Below are positions 1-11,800 of a DNA stretch of 64,000 bases, piece after piece. Source of the stretch: Allodiplogaster sudhausi (lineage: Eukaryota; Nematoda; Chromadorea; Rhabditida; Diplogasteridae). The stretch lies in the NCBI GenBank assembly GCA_945643635.1, contig CALZFC010000009.1, positions 921,001 through 985,000 of the forward strand. The letters run 5' to 3'. The notes beneath the pieces are model-generated. The model saw only the letters and a program-made list of their open reading frames with translations, was not told where the DNA came from and searched no databases. How positions within the stretch are numbered: the first letter of the stretch is position 1; each line of letters starts with the position of its first letter. The translations under genes were made by a program, and so were the position numbers.

Positions 1-1266
1 TATCTAATAGTAGTTTATGAAATGTGGTGATGATGTGCACATGCGAGAAATAGCGGCTGCGGAACTGGCCTCCCAAAAAATTAAATTTGCAAAGCCCCTC
101 AGGGCACTTTTCCGGTACCCAATGGGAAGATAAAATAGTGGCTGACATGGTATGTCCTCAATATTGATAATAGTACAGGAAAAGTGCCCTGAGGGGCTTT
201 GCAAATTTAATTTTTTGGGAGGCCAGTTCCGCAGCCGCTATTTCTCGCATGTGCACATCATCACCACATTTCATAAACTACTATTAGATAGCTTTCGCGA
301 AGACGAACAACTTTCCCATACATCACTTCTTCATGAATAAATTGCTTGATATACTTTTTCGTGTTCGAATATTTTGCCGTCTTATTCTGCCTTACCATCA
401 TTTAACACTTTTTGACGGATATTTTTATTTCGATAGAGCGAAAAAATAGCTATCGATTGAGTGTTCAACCTTTAAAATTGGTTCAAGGAGTCTCCAGAAA
501 TGAATTTTAAAATGGAATTTGGGCGTATTGGTTGTGCACGTCGAATGTCATAGGTCGCAGGTTCAATTCCGCGCGCATGCAAACCCTTTTGCGGGCTTTT
601 ACCACGGGAAATATGCAAAATAAACAGCCGTTCTGACTTCAGGATGCTTTGTGGAGCAGAATGGTGTATTGGATGAGCAAGAAACATTAAGATTGCACGA
701 AAAGTTGTAAAATGCGGATCTGTCAGTGTTGACGCGTAAACAAGAATTTAACCATTTCTTAACGCATTCCTTGAATCGTTCATCTCCGAGGTGCCCCTAT
801 TTGAGCCCATTTTTAACAGCTTAGGGGACATCCAGGCTAAACAAAAAGAGGATATGTTATACAGTTTTTAATGCTCTACAATTTGAGATATAGTACCCAA
901 AACTTTTTGAGTATAAGGTATTCAACGGTCAAATTGAAATATTTAAAATAATTTTTCGATATGAAAATGAAATATTTTTCGAAAGACATTTAAAGGTCTC
1001 TTGTTTAGAATTCGACGGGGATGCCAATAAAAAAAAGAAAATTGAAAAATATTGCTATTAAAGAAAGTTATGGCGAATTAGACTTTTTCCTTACTTTTTC
1101 ATGCCTAGACAAGGGAAAAATTTTTATAACAAAATTGATCTACTAATTTTCCTTACAGTGCGTATGGGTACCCCTAATTAAATTTTGGATAACTGAATCG
1201 GAATTTTTTGCGCCGGGGCAGGTCCCCATTGAGGGCAGCTTGATCCTTACAGAGAGGCTCTCTTAA
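1..1266. mobile_element. Foldback repeat element, copy A (partial, runs off left edge)
   Basis: Bases 1-113 are an exact reverse complement of 178-290, separated by a 64-base spacer, so the sequence can fold into a long hairpin. From about 290 to 1060 it matches 55340-56404 in direct orientation, apart from an extra block of about 295 bases there. Its last part (about 1085-1266) matches 54049-54770 in inverted orientation. The end is TTAA next to a small GAGAG/CTCTC palindrome. Near 510-580 it carries a tRNA-like stretch with an RNA polymerase III B-box-like GGTTCAATTCC. No transposase is visible, so it is probably a non-autonomous DNA element. Its left terminus is outside the window. Confidence 0.75.
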
Positions 1267-3900
1267 TAACATTAATTGATGGGTCAATTTTGTGACAGAA
1301 AGAATACTGCCACACGGATGTTGGGAATATAGTAGAAATCTGGTGCAACGATTGGAATGAATTTTATAGCGATGATATGAAATGCCAACCTTCTGCTTCT
1401 TGTTGTTGTTGTTGGGGCCGCGTGGATCATCATTCTCCTTCTCATCCTTCAACGCTTGCTGGTCCTGCAGAAAAAAAAAGCAGGGATACGAACAGCGATG
1501 TGGAGACAGAGCACTGGCGACAGAGATAAAGAGAGAAAGAGAGTGAAAGAGAATAGATAAAGAGAGAGAGAAAAAAAAGAGAGAGAAAGAGAGAGAGAGA
1601 GAGAAAGAGAGATAGGGGGAGAGAAGAATGAGAGATAGAGAGAGAAAGAGAGAGTAGGAGGGAGGGAGAAGAATGAGGGATAGAGAAGAATGAGAGAGAT
1701 AGAGAGAGATGAATGAGAAAGAGAGAGAGAGAGTGAGTGAGAGATATAGTGATAAAAAAGAAATGAGAGAGATAGAGAAAGAGGAGAATGAGAATGAGAG
1801 AGAGAGAGAGTGAGAGAGATATAGAAAAAAAAAGAAATGAGAGAGGAAGATAGAGAGAGAGACGGAAGTAGAAGTGCGAAGAAAAAAAAGTAATATTCGT
1901 AACATGAGAAGTATGCGTCCAGACAAACGCTACTAATTAATAACAAATTATTCAAATTAATAAAAAATAAGCGGAATAGGCATATCTCACCATTAAATGC
2001 TGATGAGCAGTCTGGGCGTCCTCGAGTCGTTTCTCCCACTCTTGGTTGAGTCTCGCGACTCTTCGAGTTGTCTCTGCTTCTGCCTCCACTCCTCTCTTTA
2101 CTTCAGCTCTCAACTCCGCTTCCTTCGCACGCAGTTGCGATTCCATCTGGTTCATCGCCTTCTGTGCAACATAATTCATTTTGCACCAAAATGCTCACAA
2201 ATTGATAGAATAATAGGAGTAAATGACTGCAGAAGTGAGAGGGCTCTTCGCGATTAATTCAAGGGACTCACTTGCATGTCGCTAAAGCGACTTCTGAGCT
2301 CCATGTGTTCGTTCTTCGTCGATTCGAGTTCCTCCTCCAGTTCCCTTCGCCTTCTCTGCTCCGTCAACATGTCAGCATTCAACTCAGCCAGCCGGTAATT
2401 ACACTCCTTTAATGAATAAAGTAAGTTTAAACAAAACGAACTAAAAGGCAAACCTTCTCTGCCTTCTCAGCCTCCAGCCTCGCCCTCTCGAGTCGCTTCT
2501 TCTCATCCTTCAGCTTCTGCATTTCGCCTTGTGTAAGTAGCTGCTAAATATATCCCACTATTACTTGGTTCTAGCCACGGCAATAGTAAGAGTAAAATTG
2601 AAAATATTAGTAAAGATTGACCTGTTTGTGTCCTGCGGAGTCTTCCTCATCCCTGATCTTCTTCATTTCCTCTCGGAGTAATTGCTGCTTCACTTCATAA
2701 TCGTCGATCGCTCGTTGCAGTTCACTGCGACACTCAACCAGAGACTCCTCCAGACAAGCTGACCGTCTCTCCAGTTGCACCACCTCAACTCAACACTCTC
2801 ACTCCTCCACGATCTCAACTCTACACTTCCCCTACCCCCTTCTTTCCCCACCTGATCTGCTGCGACAGAGAGTTTCTGCCGGAGTCTGGCAGCGTTGTCC
2901 TCTGCCTTCCCGACTCTCTCGCGTGCCTTCTCCACTTCCTTCTCTGCCTCTGCCACTCTCCGCTCTGCTCGTTCTCTCTCGCTCTTAGCCTTTTGCTCTC
3001 GCTCAGTTGATTCGGTCAGAAGAACAGTCAGATGACGGTGAGCATCCTCCTTAACAAGGAAGACTGAGTGTTATGGCTCTCTTCGCTAACGCTGAAACAT
3101 TCGCTCCTCTCTGCCCACCTTGTCTTGAATGCGTTGATTGAGAGAATTGTTGTCCATCTCTAGCTCGAGCAGTCTTGCTTCAGCTGATTCTTCGTCTCTC
3201 CGGCCCGGTACGTAAATTGCCTGCCGTCTGCGTCTCCGCTCCCTATCGCGCTCCCTTTCCAGCGCTTCGTTCAACTTCTCCTTTGTCGTCTTCACTTCAT
3301 TTCGCAATTCCTCCTCACGGAGTTCGGCCTCTATCTTCTCGAATTCACACTATAGAAACGAAAGACTAATGGTAAGTAAGCAAGGCGAGAATTGATAGTG
3401 AGGAAGAGATCAAACATGCCAGGTCAATGATGTCTTGCTTGTGCTTAGAGAAAGAGAGGATAGAGAGAGTGGAGAGAGAGAGAAAGGAAAAACATAGAGT
3501 AGGCTCGCCTGTTCCTTCTGAGCCTCCATCTTGGCCAGTTCGGCAGTCAGTTGATTGATTTGATTCTTGTACGCGAGGATACTCTTTCCTTTCAGGACCT
3601 CATTTGCAATAAGCGTGTTCTTGATAAGGCGGGCATCTTGGGCGAACTGAAGAGTCGAACGCGTCTCGGCGAGGTACCTTGAAGAGAAGAAGTGCTCATG
3701 GTCAGATCAAGACTATACTACGAAAGAAGGTTACTTTACATTTGATCAGGATGGACGTTGACAACCACGGCAGTTCGGGCCGAGCCACCAAGGGAATCCT
3801 TAAGGACGTGGGTGAGAAGAGACTCCCGGTACGGAACGTGCGTCTTCTACCCCAGGGGCTCCGACAAGATCCGGAACACTCGACCAAGCGTTACCAGCGA
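1174..3900 (-). CDS. Kinesin-12 (KIF15/KLP-18-like) stalk with only the end of the motor; 5'-truncated
   Basis: Exons on the minus strand join in frame: 3900-3740, 3677-3509, 3349-3119, 3049-2852, 2783-2622, 2540-2454, 2406-2272, 2161-1991, then 1464 onward. The first two encode the C-terminal motor: a YRESLLTHVLKDSLGG motif, VVVNVHPDQ, and STLQFAQDARLIKN before the neck. This pattern is typical of kinesin-12, plus-end motors of the spindle. The rest is charged coiled coil rich in E, K, R and Q. Exon 3900-3740 contains an in-frame TAG at 3849-3847, and no Walker-A or switch motifs lie upstream, where retroelement sequence sits instead. The intron after 3509 has a GC donor. The last exon either stops splicing at 1390 or reads on into the foldback repeat to a stop at 1174. 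It is either a decaying gene or a headless coiled-coil remnant. Confidence 0.7.
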
Positions 3901-3959
3901 CTGAAGAGGATAAGAGCTGCTGGAGTCTCGACGCTACTCTACGACTCGACTAACCCTTC

Positions 3960-5750
3960 TGTAACCCTTATTAGCCCACTTTAAACGTGAAGAAGGCCCG
4001 GAGAAACAAAGAAGGGTTTATTAAACTCAGAAAATAAACTCAAACTAAAAACATAAATATAGGCACAATACAATTTACGCACGTCGAATCCTTGTCCTTG
4101 CTGCGGAGTGGTTGCCGCCCTGTACGCTCGACTCCTCTCCTCGGACGAGCCTCGACTAGCCGCTACCCAAGCGGCCTTCCTCTATCGCAACCCAGCGACC
4201 GACTAACTGGCCAACCGGCTCACCCAACCCTTGTCGAGCAGAAGGGGCCGTAGCATCTACACCCGTGGGCAATCACAACTCTAACCCACAGCACCAATAT
4301 ACGGGTGTACTATATCCACACCAGAAATCAAACACTAGCATTTACAGCATAATACAGATCAAGGCGACAACACTATAAACAACGGTGCCTAGCAGAAATA
4401 TACAAAGCAACACAAACTAGAACAGTCTAAAACGGGGGGACTAAGGGAAAGGGTCTGGGAAGAAGGGAAGGATTGCAGAGAGAGAGGGAAAAGAAAGAGG
4501 AGGGATCAGCCTCTCTCTTACATCCCCCTTTCATCCGTAGAGTCGTCCCGACGCTAATAAGGGCGGTAGGACGAGGGGCCTCTTCCGCGAAAGCCTCCGC
4601 CGCGCCCGCGTCCTCTGCTCTGTCCTCTACCACCTCCGAAGTCGTACTGTCCGCTGTAGTTGTGACCGTAGAAGATCCTTCCCCGGAAACCTCCACCCTG
4701 TCTTCTCTCTCCATTGGTAGCTGAAAAAGTAATCAGTTATTTTGTCTCTTCATTCTTCTTCCTTAGACTATTCTCCTCCTTCCTCTCATTTCTACTCTTC
4801 AAAGTCTCACCTCGCAAAAACTCCATATCGATCTTGACTGCTCTGGCCAACTCGTGCCGTGCCGAAGAATTATCCATTCATTTCTCTCCTGATTCCTCCG
4901 TCTTGTGCCATGGACAGGTAGGCTCGCACAGTTGAACCAAACGCGGGTGTCTTGGTGCCCACGACTGTCAGTCTCCTTCCACTCCAATCCACAACCAATA
5001 AGGCCTCCATTTCATCACGTTCTGCCTTGCTGATGTCGTCAGGAAGGATGTCCAGGCATATGACTACTTCCGATTTCGCTTCCTCAGCCAGTCCATTCAG
5101 TCGCCGCAGCTGCACCGCAATCCGACTCCCCAGTCCAGTCCATTCTTCATCCTCCTTCCAATGAATCACGATGAAGACCAGCCGAGCCTTGAGCTGTTGC
5201 AGATGCTTGAGCACTGTGAGAAGCTCACTAGCGCCTTCGTACGGTATGCAGGTACCGTCTTGCCGCGTCACGAGTGCCCTCTCCCATGTGGTTCCCGATG
5301 TCGAATTTTCCTTTCTCGACTCGCGTGCTCACTCCACCCCAATCCTTCTTCTTCTCACCTCCTCCTAATCTCTCGCCTCTTCTCTGGATCATTTCCATCC
5401 TCAGCGCTGCCTCTTTCACCTGGATGTAAACTATATTCTTTCTCGCATGGTCCATCTCCTTTAGCAAGTCCTGGTAGTCCCGCCAATGAGAGAGCTGTGC
5501 AACCAATTTCTTAGCCAAGATGGGTGTCAAGTGATGCTCTGGGACTCGAGGGAATGCGCGCTCGGCTAGTTGCTCCAAGAAAAGTGTGAAGTTGGTCAGG
5601 CTTTCCCTTTCTCTCATTCTCAAATCTCCCACTTCGCAGTCGCCGAGTATTCATCCATGAGACTATCTCCCCTGTATCTCTCTTTCATTTTTCTCACGAT
5701 CACCGAACGAAGATCCAAGAGATCGGAAAGTTTAGCAGTAAGGTGAAAGT
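3960..5750 (-). mobile_element. Gag-like LTR-retroelement fragment with RGG-rich tail
   Basis: Minus-strand frames at 5632-5228 and 5271-4870 overlap by frameshift. The first has the helical look of retroelement Gag proteins (an LxQLAERAFPRV segment followed by KKLVAQLSHWRDY). The second contains FIVIHWKEDEEW, LPDDISKAERDE and VDWSGRRLTVVG. Further down, about 4729-4554 encodes an RGG/GGGFRGRG nucleic-acid-binding tail ending at TAG 4556-4554, preceded by a possible GT-AG intron (donor near 4806, acceptor near 4729). An AATAAA signal lies on the minus strand at 4022-4017. I see no protease, reverse transcriptase or integrase and no matched LTR pair, so this is a degraded or non-autonomous copy. 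It sits where the kinesin motor exons should be. The class (gypsy or BEL/Pao) is not decidable by eye. Confidence 0.5.
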
Positions 5751-5860
5751 TTTGACAAATAAAATATTGAATTTTAGTCTCGCAAATTTGGAAACTGTTA
5801 AAACAACTTACACGTTCGGGTAATACGGTCACACAATCCACACAATCTACTATTCATCAA

Positions 5861-8604
5861 TACTCGGGAAAAAAGCGAGCAGTTGCTACGCACTACAAGA
5901 GCAACGACTTAGCAAGGTGTTTAGCAGTTTAACCCTTACACTCTGTAACTTCTCCTGCGCGCATTCTCAACTGCTACGATGCTCATTAGGTGTGTAGCTG
6001 CTGCTAAATGAATGCAACTCGAGGTTACGCCGGTGCTAAGCAGCTGCTTAGCAGCAACTTCTGAATTGCTAAGTTGGATACTGTAGCAGCCGAGTGTCAC
6101 AACACCGGAAATACGTACTGTCAAAATTGCACCGAAATTTATCTTTCTGTTCTCCATCTGTTGTTTGTCACATATTATGTAACATTAAGTGTTTTACTGG
6201 TTAGTAATCAAGAAAACATGATAACATCAAAATTACATAGTCAACACCTATAAACTTCACAAGAAACACAAGCAGGGAAGGATATGTTATTGCAGTTAAA
6301 GCTTGAATGGAGATTGATTTAAAGATTGTATCAACTATTTCATTTCACACGAAAAATTTAGACTTCCTACGAACTGAAGATGCATAGTAGGCTATAGAAG
6401 TCACGTTAAAGGATTTTACCCACCATTTATTATACCATATCGTCATGATGATTCCGTCAATGTAACTCTCGATGTCACAGATGGGTGGATCAGTAGTCGG
6501 CGTGCGAGATTCGAGTCGAGTTGCAGTCATGATCACTTCTAAATAAAAATTCACTAAATTACATGATAGTTATACTCTAATGCAACAAATATGTAAAAGA
6601 TAACAAATGGGCTTACTCCTAACACATGCAACAACTTCCGGTGAGAGATGAAGATAGTGGCGCGCCGGACGTTCAGTTGCGGAATAGAGCGGAAGGAACT
6701 CCTTTCCACCAACAATCTGAGTTGTAAACAAGTGTAGAGGAATAATTCATTGAGATATTTAATTCAAGACCTGGATTAACACGTAGTTGGCGAAATGTCT
6801 GGTATGATAGATGAGTGCGTTGGTAGATCGATGAAATATAAGTCGAAGAAATCGACACAATGTCAACGGGATGAGCAGCACCGTCCGGAGCGGGAATGTT
6901 CACAATTAGAGGATCAGCTGACCAACTTCGAACCAAGTCAACATCGAAAATCAATGCCATTGAAGAGATCTATAATCGGAAATGAAATAAGTTTACATTA
7001 AAAAAAGCTGGATATTTCAATGAACCTGATTGTGCTGAATGTTAGTCTTCCGAGGCTTAATTCGTCTGGAATGTTCGCGATTGTTCTACAAGAATATTTA
7101 CAATGAGTCCCAATTGTTTCTCACAGCAGAATAAAGTTTTAAATAAATGGAACCTCCAGACAAGATTTCTTGGTGACATGCACGAATTGATCCACCATAT
7201 CTTCGGCATATGTCCAGAACTTGGGCAGCGACTCCTCCGTAGACTAGAATCGCGTCCACCGATGAGTTACAATTGCATCTAAAATTCATTAATAACGATC
7301 CAACTTGGCATGCTATAACATTCTATCCTTGAACGAACTGTTCGCTGACCTCTCTTCTGCGCAATTTCCGCAAACTGCTACCGTCATAATTGAGCGTCGG
7401 ATGTAGTCCTTGACTTCTAGAAAACCCTTCTTCGTCCGTTCGCCATTCACAATGAAGTATCGCTCAGCAGCTGAAATGAGAAAGAACATTAAAACGCAAA
7501 ACATTCTGCAGAAATGAATAGAATAAGTAACCTTTGCCTGACAATCCTTCATCAAAAATGAAGGATGTAGCTAGCAGTTCATCATCAGTTAAAGATCCGA
7601 CAATGCCGCTAATGTTATCTAAGCATTTGTTGTTACTTTTCCCGATTCTTAGCCTTGGAAATATACATTTAAAAAAAACACACCAGAGAGGTCAATAGAT
7701 GGAGGCATCACCGGAAATACTTGCAGATCATCAAATTCTTAAAAGTAAGTAAATGTCGTTTAAAGTATCCAAAATTAAATCACCAACCGTTAGCCGCGCC
7801 TCGCGATAATTCGTCTTCGCTCGACGTACAGCCGTCTTCGCTTTCATGAGGAGTCAGACAATCGCGATCGTTTGTTGCAGATCCTGCAAAAAGTAAAGTT
7901 ACCCGAAAGTGAAGACATCGTCGAACATATAAAATGGATAACCTGAAGCAGTATCCTCCATCCGATTTTCCTTCTTGGAGGACCATTGTAAAAATGGTTT
8001 GACATTTCGAGGGTTAACGAAAGAATCCCTGCAAAAATAAGTGTCATTCTACTTGACAAACGATGAAGTAACACTAACATAATTAATCCAGCTGCCGAAG
8101 AATTAATCTTCTCGCTAACAGAAGAAAATCACTGGAATTAGCATTTTAGCTTTGAGAACTCAACAAATATTAAAAATAAATTCATACCGTTTTAGAACGG
8201 GTCGCAGCCACAACGCACCATCAAGCAAATGCTCCCTCTTAACCGACAAACGACATATTTCTCTGAAACACTTCGTAAACTGTTGATAAAATAACACATC
8301 ATATAAGAACGGCAAACACGCATCATCGAAGAATGAGGCCTGAACATGGTTTTGAGGCTAGTCTTCAGGCGAAAAAAGACAGTTGATTTCAATTATCTTT
8401 AATGCTTATCGTTGCAGGAATTTTCGAAATTTAAAATTTTAGCAGTTCATTATGCAATGCTATGCAACAGCTTCGCAGTCCAGAAGCAGTAGACTTTAGC
8501 AGTTGAACCCTTACACTCTGTAACTGCTAATGCATTTTGTCACTGCTAACGGACAACTTTACGCATTTTTAACTGCGTAGCAACTGCGCACTTTTTTCCC
8601 GAGT
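5861..8604. mobile_element. DNA transposon with about 32-bp terminal inverted repeats and TA target site
   Basis: The left end at 5861 reads TACTCGGGAAAAAAG and the right end, read inward from 8604, is the same. The match continues for about 32 bases with three mismatches. Both ends are flanked by TA, which fits a TA target duplication. Inside the ends are many AGCAGTT/AACTGCT motifs and a longer direct subterminal repeat (5923-5951 and 8497-8525, AACCCTTACACTCTGTAACT core). The interior encodes spliced minus-strand exons (separate entry). Multiple subterminal motifs are common where a transposase binds cooperatively. I cannot assign a superfamily: no DDE or DDD signature is obvious. Right next to the right end, at 8609-8616, the flank repeats ACTCGGG. 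Confidence 0.6.
7150..8345 (-). CDS. Unrecognised multi-exon gene inside the TIR transposon
   Basis: Several minus-strand exons with good splice sites follow one another. About 8345-8190 contains FFDDACLPFLYDVLFYQ and ends at a donor after VLKR. About 8030-7943 contains FVNPRNVKPFLQW. About 7884-7792 is acidic (CLTPHESEDGCTSSEDE). About 7738-7686 contains FPVMPPSIDLS. About 7622-7534 contains IVGSLTDDELLATSF. About 7470-7330 contains AAERYFIVNGERTKKGF. About 7248-7155 contains SLPKFWTYAEDMVDQFVHV. The boundaries are approximate and not all phases were resolved. Possible further exons lie at 6980-6740 and 6530-6435. Being bounded by the inverted repeats, it is probably the element's own protein, but no known transposase signature was recognised; a captured host gene is the alternative. 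Confidence 0.4.
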
Positions 8605-8879
8605 AGAAGACTCGGGTGAAAGGAACCATGTGCTACACAGTTAAAAAAGTTGTAGTTGTTATGAAAAATTCCACTTATGATTACCATCCTGTTTCTTGCA
8701 GAATCTGTCACCGTCCATGGTCAGCACTTGAGAAGAACTTCATGAGCACTGCATCGAGTGATCCGTTAGTTTTGCAGATGCTTCCTTAATCTAAAAATAT
8801 CGAAGTGTGATGTTTCCTTAAAGTTTAATGACGCCTTTTTAAGTTGTGCTAGAATTAATTTTGGAGTGTCTTGTTAAGT

Positions 8880-11800
8880 ATGTTATGCTGCTGGTCCATA
8901 TACCCTTGTGTGCCGTTCAGATCGGCTGGGTGGCCTTCCCTTCTGTCCCGCGACGATTGGATGTATACGCTGCTGCTCACGTCGTCCTTCGTCATCGCCG
9001 CTGCTCAACGCTTCGCCCTCCACGGCTCTGCCCTCTATTCGTCTCTTCGGCTCCTCGGTGGCCCACTTGGCTTCTTCATTGCACTTCTCGTGCTCAAGTT
9101 CGAAATACATTTCCTTTTTTTAGGTTCATCCTCATTTTACCTGGAATATTTTTATATATTAATTTTGTAATTTGAGATGGAAGATCTTCTATTCTCTCCC
9201 TGTTGTTGTGTTCACGATTGCAGTCATCCATTGTGGGCCTCGCACGAGGTTTTTCCATGTGTTTATTACAATATTATAAAACTTTTTATCATAATTGTTT
9301 TTATCTGAATCATCGCAAAAAAAAGATGAAAGCAAGTTGTACGCGATTCGCAGGAAGATGCCGTTGATAGTCTTCAGTAGTGTGTTCTCCTATCTCATCT
9401 TCGTACGCCATCTTCACCAGCTCGTCAACCTTCCTGAGTTGGCTAGCCAAGCGAACGCGCTTCAGCTCATTCTTACTCTTCGGGTTTGGAAATCTTTTCG
9501 TGAACGGTCTTTGGTTGTATGTTTATGTTAGGAAACATTAACCATGCACTAATTACTTATTTACCAAGTTAAAAATAAATAAAATGAGGGGAATGAATTG
9601 GGATGTTTTTCTTCAGGCAATTGGCCTCGCTTACGAAGTTTCCGATGGACGCTACAACAGAGAGAATCCGGGCAAGTTGAAGCCGCTACGATACCTCGCT
9701 GAAGATCCTGGTATTCTGAGCTCCCTCAACTACTTCTACCATTTCTGCGGCCTCTTCACTGGTCTGTTATCTTTGCAATTCCTGCCCGGTCTACCCACCC
9801 AATTCTTCTTCTATTTGAGATATACTGCTGATAAGGAGCAATTATCCTTTTAGCACTGTAGCTTCGCTTTTTGAGATCCATTTTTTTCTTCCATTCCAGG
9901 ACCATACTACTCATTTCAATGCCTGGAAGATTCGTACGATGTCGAAGCGGAGCCTTTCCACACAAGGTTCACTACAAGCGATCGACCCCTTACTCTATTT
10001 GGTTTCATTTGTTCTCACTTTCCCTTGAAATGTGCGAGAATGTTGTTCCAAAAACTTTATTCCGTTCTGCAGCAGTTCAAGCTATCAACTATCTTAAGTT
10101 TCTTTCTATTAATTTTTTTTCCAATTTCCTTTGAAAAGTGTCGAAATGTTCTTGTAAACATTTATTCCATTCTATTTAGCAAGATATTCAAGCTTCATTA
10201 GGATTGATGTTGTATACCTTGGCAGTATTTTTGTACTTTTATGCTTCCCATATGTTATTTCAATAATTGGATGCAGATATGCGACTGGAAAGGGCCTCTT
10301 CCGTGAGTACCGTAGTCGTCTGATGCAACTTGCTGTCTCTACGCCAATCTTCATCTTCACCAACAGTCTCTTCCCGCTCGATGTGGGTATTTCCAATTTA
10401 AAACCATCTTTTCTACTTAAAAAACATCCTTTTACACTTTACAAAAACAGTATATATGAACGCACGCTTGACTCATTTTATTATCAGGGATTACGGTCGG
10501 ATGCGATTTGGGAGTGGAGCATACTGTATCGACTGTTCTATGCTGCTATGGTTTTCGTGGTCTTCCGGATGCGAGTCTACTCTGCGTGGGCAATTAGGTT
10601 TGGAGACTTTCCGTTTGTCGAGAATGAGCGGAGTAGAATTTCAAAAAAAAAAGAAGAAGAAATGTTTATCGAAGAAAGCTCGTGCTTTTAGTGAGTGTGT
10701 TTGCGTGACACTTCACATTGGAATCTATCCCGCAGCGTCCAAGCCAAGGAGTGTGGTGGGTCCGACTGACCTCGCCGAATTTGAGTGAGTTTCTTACAAT
10801 AATTATTAGAAGCTAATCTTGAAGTGGAAACATTTTCCTTATCGTACACACGTTAGCAAGTTGTAATTCACATTCACTTAGACTCCTTTATCTTCCAGCA
10901 AATGCTGGAAGAGTGCCGAAGCTGAGTCTGACTCTTCCGCAGTTGTCAACATTGACATCCATGAGGTTTTTCTTACTTTCTGAAGTTGCGATGAATAGTG
11001 ACGTTACTGTAGATATGGGCGGATATTGTTCGGAATTCAAATGCAAGCAAACATCCCGTTGGTCGCATTTGACTGGGCCAAAAGGCATAGTGAACTAAAA
11101 TGGCAATTTTGAAGCTCTCTAGTTCGGCATAGACAGGATGAAATCGGCCTCTTTCAGTTTCAATTAGCAGATTAAATAGAGAACACTATGAGAAAATGCC
11201 TACCTGGCTTGGATACAGTTGAGGAATTTTGATGTTTATGCTGTGTGGGGCATGTAGGAGGGATGGTATTGAAAAATGCACCATAAGTATACGAATTGGT
11301 TTTCAGCAAGTTAATCCGTTAACCTTCAAAATTCACCCTTTCAACATGGTGTGTGCTTAAGGTATAGTAAGCTGTTCCTTGTTGAGGTGGAGGCAAGCGA
11401 TGGCTTCCGCTCTGGAGTGCGTGCATGGAACAAGTCGGTGCAGAGCTGGCTCGCCCTCTACGTCCACTCTCGCGCGCCTCCTGCCTTTCGGTTTGTTGAA
11501 TCTACTTCTCGTCTGCTATTAGATGGATCTTCGTCTCTTCAGGATGACCCTGACCATGTTCGTGTCGGCCCTCTGGCACGGGACATACGCCGGCTACTTC
11601 ATGTCCTTCCTGGTGGTGCCGATGTGCACGGCCATGGAAGACATCCTCTTCCGGCTGCTGCCACGAGACGAGCATGGAAAGAGAAGTTGGCTCGTGCAGC
11701 AGATGTCAGTTTGACTATTTTTATCATTTTAACATTTCTATTCTTATCAATCCATATTGGGAAAAGGTTTATTCTCTAAACCGGGAGGCTACTTAATATC

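Noticed and set aside
472..687. Minus-strand frame reading LHARGIEPATYDIRRAQP, and its like at 55533-55805
   Set aside because: This is the antisense of a tRNA-like stretch inside the foldback elements, a well-known false protein.
1449..2039. Long Ser/Leu-rich open frames, seen here and at many other places (for example 23249-24030, 34377-34826, 38087-38638, 41233-41752)
   Set aside because: They are translations of (GA)n/(CT)n arrays, which lack stops in several frames and give SLSLSL or RERERE. They carry no splice logic or conserved domain.
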